Positions 34,447 to 45,231 of a stretch of 64,000 nt of DNA are shown one piece after another. A program made the translations under genes and the position numbers. Source of the DNA: Myoxocephalus aenaeus (taxonomy: Eukaryota; Chordata; Actinopteri; Perciformes; Cottidae); contig JBAMJR010000100.1 of NCBI GenBank assembly GCA_038501785.1, forward strand, positions 1,973,501 to 2,037,500. Reading direction: 5' to 3'. The stretch's first letter is position 1; the number at the start of each line of letters is the position of its first letter. The notes beneath the pieces were generated by a model that worked only from the letters and a program-made list of their open reading frames with translations, was not told the DNA's origin and searched no databases.

Positions 34447-35391
34447 CCTATTATACGACATCTCAAAAGGTTTATTTTTTGGGGGGGGATTTGTTTTCTC
34501 CGTTTGTTTTTCGATTCTTCACATTCATCGTGTTTAACAAGGCAGCCGGTTCACCTCCAGGTTTAATGTTTAATGGCGAGTCGAGGAGGCCGAAGACAAA
34601 CACTGAGTAGAGGAGTAATAACGTCCCTCGTCACGCATTGCTTCCTCTGAAAGAAATCATAATAAAATGTCTTTCCTGTATAAGCGCGAGACACCGAGCA
34701 GAAATTATTTCAAACCGACAGTCGCCTTCAAAATAATAAAAGGTGGCATTGAGCTCTGGGTGTTTTTTTATGTGCAGATTTAATGTCATAAATTGTCAGC
34801 ATTACACATGTTCTCCCTTTCCAATAACATATATTACACAAATTCAATCAAATGTCATCCAAACACAATAAAACAAGGTGGAACTCCACCGATGTTCGCG
34901 AGCAGAGAGGATTATTAGCAGTTTGGAAAGAAACACAGTCGCATTCATATTAAACCGTGCAGACGAAACGACCTTCACTTTCCAGTCGTTGAAATATTAA
35001 AGAGTAGTTTCACAGTTTTCTGACATTTCCTCCGTTTGCAAACTAAGTGTCTTGCGTCGGGAGAGCAGGTATTTATCCAGAAAGCAAAAGGCTCAACATC
35101 TAATCCTCCCTTTCCTGTTTGAACCCGCTGACCGCCCCCCCCCCGGAAATAAAGCAGTAAATCCAGCACACTGAACAATCCCACTAACTCTGTCTTTCTC
35201 TGCAGAGACGGGCAACAGACGAATGCTACTTCCTGGAGCGGCTCGAGAGCAACAACTACAACACCTACCGCTCCAGGAAGTACCCGAGCATGTACGTGGC
35301 GCTGAAGCGGACCGGCCAGTACAAGTCCGGAAGCAAAACGGGACCGGGTCAAAAGGCCATTCTTTTTCTTCCGATGTCCGCCAAGTGCTAG
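29587..35391 (+). CDS. fgf2: Fibroblast growth factor 2, three exons, 155 aa
   Basis: Heparin-binding beta-trefoil growth factor that signals through FGF receptors. It is exported without a signal peptide, and none is seen here. Exons: 29587-29764 (phase 1), 32895-32998 (phase 0), 35206-35391, all GT-AG. The 155-residue product has the length of human FGF2 and near-identical blocks: ITTLP, EDGGSG, FKDPKRLYCKNGGFFLRI, VDGIREKSDPHIKLQLQA, GVCANRYLAM, FLERLESNNYNTYRSRKY, YVALKRTGQYK, SKTGPGQKAILFLPMSAK. The basic C-terminal loop (KRTGQYK...GSKTGPGQK) is the heparin-binding surface. Differences: the final residue is Cys rather than Ser, and the exon 2/3 junction reads LFGARRATDEC. Intron 1 (3.1 kb) holds a foldback element. 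Confidence 0.98.
30062..30089. repeat. (GT)n microsatellite
   Basis: Fourteen TG dinucleotides in fgf2 intron 1. Confidence 0.95.
30732..31062. mobile_element. Foldback element / long inverted repeat in fgf2 intron 1
   Basis: The left arm (30732-30880) and right arm (about 30898-31062) are nearly complementary over about 150 bp (TCCTTTCTGTGATTGCCCTC against GAGGGCCATTACAGAAAGGA, and TGATGGAGTAG against CTACTCCATCA). The loop of about 18 nt is CAAACAAATCCTCCCTCC. The right arm carries a 28-bp (GT)n insertion that the left lacks. Probably a foldback/MITE-type transposon. Target duplications are not clear. Confidence 0.85.
32211..32232. repeat. (TTC)n microsatellite
   Basis: About seven TTC triplets in fgf2 intron 1. 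Confidence 0.9.
34373..34445. repeat. (TA)n microsatellite in fgf2 intron 2
   Basis: Uninterrupted TA dinucleotides for about 72 bp. Confidence 0.97.
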
Positions 35392-35772
35392 TCTGACTGA
35401 GAGAAGAAGAAGAAGATGTGACGGCAATGAAGACAAAAGTGTTGCATCGACGTTGCCCAAAAATAGCTGTGATGCTTTCCGACTGTTTCCTCCTGAACGC
35501 GTCTCTTTCTCAGCTTTTACTTTCAAACAGTGGCCGCCGCTCACACCCCGGCTGCTTCCCAGTAAAACCAGTCCTTTTTTTTTTTTTTACTGGTGCCTTG
35601 CTCCCTCTCTGGGCCGAGGGGTTTAAAGCAGCAACCTTTTTATAACGCGTCCGCCTTCCTCCGTCCAGCTCGTGGACGTTTTAGCTGCAAGAGGAAGATT
35701 ATCGTACCTTTAGAAGAGTGAAGGACGTCAGTTACGTAACTGAATTTCAGAATGTTGTGATACGTTTGACAA

Positions 35773-35778
35773 AATAAA
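35773..35778 (+). terminator. fgf2 proximal polyadenylation signal
   Basis: AATAAA 382 nt after the fgf2 stop codon. Use of this signal would give a short 3' UTR that stays clear of the nudt6 coding exons. Confidence 0.5.
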
Positions 35779-36336
35779 AACTAAGCACACTAAACCCACT
35801 AAAATCAAAATCCAAAGCACTACTTAAATATATATATATTTTTTTTCCTTATTATTTTACACTACTCGGCACACTTGGAGGTCACTCAACAGATTACCTG
35901 AGCTTGTTTTTGATTCCTGATAAAACTGCGTTCCCCTGCTGCTAGTGTATTATTTTAGATTTGTGAAAATCAAATAATTAATTCACATTGCATGGCACCA
36001 AAGCATAACTTAATTCGAGATAAAAGAACATAAAAGGCAGTTAACTTAAAAAAAAAAAAAGAGAGATGATTTTGACGTCTCTAACCAGTCATTTCAATAT
36101 GAATATTGCAACTACACTCGGCAGTAAACGGTTTAATTAAAAATCCCTGTTTAATTAAAAATACAGCAGAATGAAAAACAGTATCTTTGAAAAAAAATAT
36201 CTGCTGCTGGACTTCCAACATGGCCGCCAAAGCCAAAGCCAAAAAAAAACAAAAAAAAAACACTGCAAACTTAACCCCAGCCATAAATACACTTTAAATA
36301 TGAGCGATACTGACGGTCACACGTCAACTTAGCTCG

Positions 36337-39231
36337 CTAGCACTTCAGCTGCCGGTGGTACAGCTGGTAAAACACCCCTGAGTAGACGGCAGGGAGCTCC
36401 TCCACGGGGAGGTCGATCTCCTCGAAGCCGCGCTCCAGGCCGCGGAGCAGCAGCCGGGCCACGCGGGAGGTGATGGGCGTCGTTTGGTCGGTCTTCGCCA
36501 GCTCGGCGAGCTCCAGCCACTCGCAGCGCAGACACTCCTGCGTGCAGAAGTTGATGTCGTAGCTGAGCGGACCGAGGCGGCAGATGATGTACATGTCCGA
36601 CATGCCGAAGGCGCCGGGGTGGTTGTGCTGCTGCCGGATGCTGAGCAGGGACCGGAACTCGGAGCGGACGCCCGTCTCCTCGAAGACTTCACGGACCGCC
36701 GTGGCACCTGAGAGGAGATTCATTAAAAAATATATGTTTTTAAAAGATCCTGACGAAGGAATACACTCATGTTCCCTTGTTGGAGTCACCTTGAGGGTGG
36801 AAAATACATACCGTAAAAGTCGGGTTACAAGCCGCTACTACCTTCGGTGGGTGTCCCCGCTGTAGCAAGCTAGCGCTGCTGCTAGCTCCCCGCTGCTGCT
36901 GCTACTGCCCGTGTCCCCTCTGCCCAAGTTGGGCGTCGAGTCGGGGCTGGACCCGCTACCTTCGGTGGTTGTCGGGGAGCTAGCGGGGAACTAGCGGAGA
37001 ACTAGCTGAGAACTAGCGGAGAACTAGCTGAGAACTAGCGGAGAACTAACGGAGAACTAGCGGAGAACTAGCGGAGAGCTAGCTGAGAACTAGCGGAGAG
37101 CTAGCGGAGAACTAGCAGCAGCGCTAGCTGGCTACAGCGGGGAGCTAACGGGGACACCCACCGAAGGTAGTAGCGGCTTGTAACCCGACTTTTACGGTAT
37201 ATATATTTTTGGTAAAAACAAACATTTGACGCTGCTTTTTGGGGGGAGGGGAACACTTATATAATATTAAAGCTGCTTTTAAAATGGAAAAAAAAATGAA
37301 GAAAAAAATAGGTGCCTTTGGAGAAACAGCTATCTTAGCATCTATATATTGTGTGCCATATTTTGTGTACAGTTAAAATGAATGTATCACACTAAAGCGG
37401 AAGGGTTCAGCTCGATTGTTCTGTATTCGTTCGTTGAGCTCCACACTCACCAATATTCTCTCCTGGATCCGACAAGCCGCCGGGGAACTTCCAAGCATTC
37501 TTTGTCTGAAAGACGAGGGATGAAGTTAACATTTAACATCCGTTGTGATAGATGGCACTGCTGTAAAAATGTATCTTAGAGTTGTATTGACATGTATACT
37601 TCAAAGAAATGTTCATTTTAGTCTTGTTTTTAAATCATGAAAATGAAATCAGTGCCGTTCAGTTTTAAAGTCCTGCAAATTCTTTAATCGTCGGCATGGT
37701 CTTAAAGTGTAACTCTTTTTTTTTTGTGTGTTTGTTTTTCTTTTTAAAGAAAATCACAGCAAGTAATAGATGATGTGTTCAAAGGATCGTCGTATGTTTC
37801 TGAACTAATTGTATGAACTATTACACAGGCAGACAGATGTTCAATGTTTCCCAAAAAAACAACTGTTTCACCACTCGATATTTAATAACAGTATGCTGCT
37901 GGTTAAGTTATGATGTCAGTGTTGTATATATTTTTGTAGGTAGTTAAAGAATTGTGTATGCAGTGCTTTTTCATTTTTTTTTTCAACAAAAATCCTATTT
38001 CATAATCTATATATTTTCCTTGTTTTTGCAAATCCTCTCTCCGTGAGGAACACAGATGCACTACCGCATTTATTTTCATGTCAACAGAATGCTATATATA
38101 TTATATATATTTTTTTTTCTGGGATGCTGTATCTAAAATGTGCTGATAAGAAAGTAATAAAGGGATTTTGTTTAACTCTAATCTGTGTGGTTTTTCCAGA
38201 GTAGAAACGTCTCATCCAGAGCTAAATGTGACAACAATAACACACAAAAACATGCACAAAATGTTGCTTAATCTAGCGGGAAATGATGCGACCTTTCAGT
38301 CCACTGGGGGATCGGTCAGGCGTCTTTTGGGCTGATGCGAGAGTGATAACGTCCTGGTTTCTTTACAGGAAGTCCGTAACCCTCCGTGAGCTCTGAACCG
38401 GGCTCACAGTCTGCCAGAGACTCGGCTGCCAAGAGCACAAACTCTTACTGTAGAAAGCCCGTTTCCAGTAAACAGCTCGAGGAGGAGGAGGAGATAAAAA
38501 CTCTTCCCACACTTTAAGGCCACTAACTGTTTCCCTCTGCTTCCATTAAATACACATTATATGCTCAGAAGACTCCCGGCTGGCAGACATGTTTCTCTTC
38601 TATCAGTTATGAACTATGTTTGTTGTTTGAGCCGGATTCCTTCCTCAGATTAGTCCTTCTGGAACTGAAGAGTTGAATGCATTCACTTCCATTCCATTTC
38701 GGGGAAATGACGACAGACAGTCCCGTATTGTCAGATATCTTCAGATAGATTTGGCTTGACCGACATTCAAGTGGAGGCCATGTTGTGATAAATCCTGGTT
38801 CTGGGTCTTGCAGTACATTATTAAAACTGATTATTTATTTTCCTTCCAGCAGTCATCTGAACTCTGAAACTTCCCATTGCGAAATAATCTCTAGTTTTCA
38901 TTATCTACGGAGCTCTAGATCACAACTCCCCGGAGCTCGAAATTAATTTAATCCTCAAAACTATTTTTTTTTTGTCACATAGTCAAAACTCCCCAAAAGA
39001 TATTAAATTACCAACGACATAACACAAAAAGCTTTTTCTCCATGCAGACAATATTACTTTAATCAATCTTACATTTTAGTCTGTTTTTGGTCATTTCTAC
39101 AATATTATCTTCACCTTCAGCTCCACAGATATTGGGACATTTACATGGTTTTCTTGATACTATAGCAGCTGAAATATGGACATGCTTTTCTTTTTTTGTC
39201 TGTCTTTAATGGCAGCTTGTCGTGAAGGACT

Positions 39232-39281
<50 letters not shown>

Positions 39282-39575
39282 GGGAGCTACAATCCCACTG
39301 TGCATAAGATCTGCTGTGTGTATCCGGTGTATCTCGTCTCACATGAGTGTGCCCAACGCCAGGACTTCCAGGCAGTGGATGCTTTAGCAGCAGCGGGGAT
39401 GACGTGTGGTCACATGACCACATGTGACGTTTGAATTCAGTACAGGAGCTGCTGCCTTTTCCAGAATGTTTACTTTCCAGGTTACAAAATGCACACGTTG
39501 TGCTCTCGTACTTTATATCTCAACACATAATTGGTTTTCTAAATTGCGGTTTCTAAATTCATGGTTTGAATCTTG

Positions 39576-39614
<39 letters not shown>

Positions 39615-39675
39615 TAAAGGGCCCAGTTGTGAGTCGGCCTCGCAGCACCACAGCGGGGCTCTGTGAGAGCGGACA

Positions 39676-39712
<37 letters not shown>

Positions 39713-42700
39713 CATTGGGCTCGTGTAAACACCCCGTGTTTGCTTGAGGGCAGCTAATGTTGCGCGGCGCTATGTTGCGTGTGCGAGGACCCTCGAGAGG
39801 AGTTCAACAGAGGCGACACACAGCTCACTAAACAAACAGCTGCAGGTCGGAGCTTCACTGGCTCTGTTTGTTTGTTTGAGTTTACTGTGGACGGAGGGAT
39901 CGGCGTCTAATATGCAAGAGATGCTTAACTAGCTGCCGATATATGTCAGGACTTTTATTTTTGAGAAATGTGCCACGCTGTCGGATGTACCTAATATAAA
40001 TAATCACAGCTCTGCGCTCGTAGCGGCCATCTTCATATGCTGCATTTAGTATTGGGAAATAACTTAAATTCATCCTTTTTTCTAGAAGTCACAGTCTCCT
40101 GGAGGAAAGTAGCAAGACGAACAAAACCTTTATTTAATTAAATTATTTTGGTCTATATATATATATATACCGTACTTTTCGGGTTATAAGCCGCTCCTAC
40201 GGCTGATCAGTGTCCCCGCTGTAGCAAGCTAGTAGCGCTGCTAGCTAGCGCTGCTAGGTAGCGCTTCTGCTGCTACTGCCCGCTGCTGCTGCTACTGCCC
40301 GCGTCCCCTCTGCCCAAGTCGGGTGTCGAGCCTGGTCCCGCTACCTTCGGTGGTTTTCAGGGAGCTAGCGGAAGTTAGCGGGGAAGTGACGGAGCGCTAG
40401 CAGGAGCCCCAGCTGGCTACAGCGGGGAGCTAACGGGGACACTGACCGAAGGCAGTAGCGGCTTATAACCCGAAAAGTACGGTATATGGTAATAATAAAT
40501 ATATATTTTAATTGAACGTAATGAAAAGCAGTTTTTAACAGTGCAGTGACATGTTCACCTTGTTTCTGTCTTGGACCACCAGAACTTTTCCATTCGATTC
40601 ATCAATGACTGCACCTGCGAAGCGAAACAATCAATCGATCAGACTTATTTCACATATTTTGCACATTATGTCCCTCGTACACACGCTGGTCCACATTTTG
40701 CACTGAAGTAATTACTGTAAGAACAAAAGAAAAAGGGAGACCTGTTGGTAGTTTAGTTCAAAGTAACAACATAAAACCGGCACCACGGGGGAGGAAAAAG
40801 CTGCTGGAGCTGCCTCGCTTATGCTAGATTTTCTTCGCACGTCGCTGCTGTTGACGATCAATAAAGTCCACACGGACAAACTAGTGGAATAAATAACAAG
40901 AATCAAGTTTATTCCACTTCTCAAACGGCTGTACCAAAAGAGAAACCCAACAAAAGGGCCACCGCTTTAACTGTACGGCCCTAATATCCTTCAAAGACAG
41001 TGACATCAGAACACATCCGAAGACTTCAGAGTCCACACCCGTTCCGATTGGCGCTATACGCTCACCGGCTAGCCGTTTAGCAGTGGTGTATAGTAACGAA
41101 GTAGAAATACTTCGTTACTGTACTTAAGTAGTTTTTGGGGATATATGTACTCTACTTTACTATTTATATTTCGGTTTACTTTTACTTTTACTTCACTACA
41201 TTTTGCAAAGAAAACTGATACTTTTACTCCGATACATTTCCCCTGAAACCTTCGTTACTCGCTACAAAATCAAATCTATCTTTAGAAAAAAACAAAAACA
41301 TCCGGGACTGTGGTGGAACACAGACTCCACCAAGCAGGTTTTGCGAATCACAATATTATGCATTTCCCTCTACATCCTCTAGTCCAGCGCTCCCAAACCA
41401 TTATTGCGCCACGGACCGGTTACGTGAAGACAATATTGTCACGGACCGGGTCCGACCTCGGAGAGACGGGAGACAACGACACCCAACGTGTGTTCGTTAT
41501 GTCCAGGCTACTCCTAACTAAACCTTTAGTCCAGTCTACTGACTCTACTGCTAACTAAACCTTTAGTCCAGTCTACTGCTTAACTTATAACCCGCTGCAC
41601 AAAGACAGGATGTTGAAATGGAAGCAGGTTTTCATGCTTTTTTGGCGATCTCAGGATACTCTGCCTTGGTTTTAATCCAGAACACCGGCAGAGTTGAAAC
41701 AGACTTTTAAGTTTCATTTTTAGAGTAACGTAACATATTGACATGTGTCAAGAGGTTCCGTCTGAGGTTACCACAGACGGATGTATCTGGTCATTTTTCA
41801 CAATAAAACATCTTTCCGGCCTTGATTTTTTTTATTTAACTTACATTTTTCATTCATTCTTTCTGTTCCGGGCGGAATGAGCATACTTATAACCACACTG
41901 TTACAACTCCTTCATAGTGTCATGTTGCTTTTTGGAGAATTATGATGATAAGTTCATAGTAGATGCAAAAGTATACTTAGGTACAATATATTATGTTGTA
42001 CATAATATATATGGATGGATCACAGCCAACCCAGTTATTTTATCAACACAACTCCTTGTCCTTGGTCATGGTGGCCACAGCACTTAAAAGAATAAACTTC
42101 ATAATTCTCAAAACTCTGACCCATTGCTTTTTTATTAAAAGCATGTACTTGTACTTTTACTTTCAATACTTAAGTACATTTTATATCAGAAAAATACTTT
42201 TGATACTTAAGTACAGAAAATATCAGATACTTTAAGACTTTTACTCAAGTAGTATTTTAATAGGTGACTTTTACTTTTACTGGAGTAATTTTCCAGTAAG
42301 GTATCTTTACTTTTACTCAAGTACGGCTTTTGGGTACTTTATACAACACTGCCGTTTAGTGGGCTGACGGGCTTTGGGTTCATCAGAGCGGTTTGACCGA
42401 GGAGAAAAGGGAAATGGAACCAAAGCAGAGCAGCTGTGGGCCCGAAAAAAACCCGAAAAAAACAATGAACTGAAAGCCACTAAATATGCTTTGCGTAGTG
42501 TAGATGAGTGACGCCTTTCACCCTCAAGTGGTCATGGGATTGCTTTATTGTCAGCTTCACATTTAGAGCAAATATGGACGAACTTAATTGTTTTTCCAAA
42601 AATATATGGTTGCAGAATATTAACGCGTGAACCAAACATCCACTAACGTCTGTGTGACTCAGCTGTACTTGTGAAAGATGTGGACATCCCACTTCACCAT

Positions 42701-45195
42701 TAACATATTGTATTATTTCAGCACGTAGGGACTAAGACAGGCAGCTATGTGTCGCTGACAGGTCCGGAGGAGGAAGAGGAGGAAGAGGAGGAGGGAAAAC
42801 GGGCCACTTTCTTTTCCGGTCGCTCCGTCTGACCGACCGGGGACGGCGGGCCTCCTTCAATGAATGTCACAGATGTGTAAAAGAGGGATGGGTCGTCTTG
42901 AAAAGGCCCGACTTGGACTTCCAAGTGGAAAGTGATGTCACCCCCCCGATCCACCGAGGCCCGCCTGCTGCCGACGGAGGCTGTCATTAAGTAGCCTTCG
43001 GTGTAGGGAACAAAACGCTCACACGGAGCAGCAGCAGGGAAAAACACATTAATTATGAGACAAAAAGACCAGAAGCAATCGTCACAAAAAAAAAAAAAAA
43101 AAACACACAAGAAAAAAAACCTGTTAATCGCTTGAGGTCACAGCTGGTTTCTGAGCCACAACAAAGTTTGATGTCTTCCGCTCGTTCATCTTTCATGTCG
43201 GCTTCTGATTTTTGGTTTTACCAGTAATTATAGGGTGTGCTATGAGGTCATGATGAGGTCACGATGCTGATTGAGAGTCTCTCATGAATTTCATTACAGA
43301 TACAGAACACGTGCACACATGTCCAGAATGCAATCATTAGCTGGCGTTAGCGTCGACCGCTCGGGACTAACCTCTTGTCGAGACGCGTCCCTTGAATGTT
43401 CACGCGGAATTCATTTACGTCATTATGTCGTTTTCTTGGAATTACTCCGAGCTTTTTGAGTTCTTGACCCTGTCCTGTGAGGTCAGAGGTCAAGTGCGGA
43501 TTGAAGGATTTCAGCTTCATACTTCGGCAAAACAGATGTGGACATGTATGTATGCTGGCGGCAGCAAGTTAACCTGCATTCTCTCCAATGTCCATCAGGG
43601 GGCGACTCCTCTGGTTGTATAGAAGCATATGCTTCATGTGTTAAAGCTGCATTCTCTCTCCTGACCACCAGGGGGAGACTCCTCTGGTTGTATAGAAGCA
43701 TATGCTTCATGTGTTAAAGCTGCATTCTCTCTCCTGACCACCAGGGGGAGACTCCTCTGGTTGCATAGAAGCATATGCTTCATGTGTTAAAGCTGCATTC
43801 TCTCTACTGACCACCAGGGGAAGACTCCTCTGGTTGTATAGAAGTCTATGCTTCATGTGTTAAAGCTGCATTCTCTCTACTGACCACCAGGGGGAGACTC
43901 CTCTGGTTGTATAGAAGTCTATATAAATGACTCTACTTCTCTCTTGATTTATTCCCTCAGTAAACATTGTAAACATGAGTTTATGTCTCAATCTCTAGTT
44001 TCAAGTCTTCTTCAATACGGCATGATGTTCATTTAGTAAATTATTGTCCACAAATGATCAATTATGGTCCATAAAGCAGGGTATGCTTAGAGCATCTGGG
44101 AGTTTTACGCATTTTCATCTTAGAACTTTAACCCTTTCATGATGCACTTAGCTCCCACCCTTATGTCAACTGTGGTTGCTTCACCACAGTGACTACATTA
44201 AGCTCACTTAACACAAGAGCCACATCTTCAAACACCCAGAATTCCCAATGTAGGACCTCATTAATTGCATGACTTCCCTTTTCATCAATCCAGCATCACG
44301 CCTCCAGTGACCGTGCATTACGTGCCGTTCTCCCGTGTAATGAATAAGCTGCGTGCGCCCGAGCAAACAAGCATCAGATCATCTAAACAGCCGCGGATTT
44401 CAGATTCCTAACCTCAGTGTCATCATTGTTTGTACCCAGGCAAAGAAAGAAAAAAAACTTCCAAACTGAAGGATGCTCTGGACATGTTCTGACATGCTTC
44501 AAGTGCTGCAACTGTTAAAAAAGGTTTAGAAAAAACAACGACACGCTGCCCTCTGCTGGACGATCAGAGACACTTCAAGGTCTGTAACTCCTCCTCCTCC
44601 TCCTCCTCCTCCTCCTCCTCCTCCTCCTCCTCACCTTCACAATCCAGATGAGTGAATTTCTATTTACACTAAAGAAATGGGCCAAAGTTGGGAGAATTGC
44701 ACAAGAGACAAACACGGCGTCAGCTTTAAATATATATATATATTTTTTTTTTTATCACAGCGACATATAAATTATTTTACAGTAGCAAAAGATCACACCT
44801 CCAGACCTTCTAAAACAAAAACTACTTCAGAGACAGTGGATTCAGAGATTTTTAGGGGTTACTTTCATTACTGCCGATGCATTTTCTGTCAATTAAGAAA
44901 CCAATTAATCTACTTATAGTTTCAGCTCTATGCTTTTTGATGGTCGACCATATTATGACACATGGAGTTTTTGTTGTTGTTGCAACAAACTACTTAGGAG
45001 CATTTGCAACTAGTTGGTTCTTAGTGAGGATCTTGAGTTATTTTTATATACATAAACTTTAATAGATTATTTGTTCAATGATGGCTGAAGCCTTTTGTTT
45101 CATGGCGTTCATCTTTTGTTGTGTATTCTATGTTGTTGCATATATTGTATATCTTATGTGGTGCTTGATGTGTTTCTTGTTCCATTTCATTGTTC

Positions 45196-45231
<36 letters not shown>

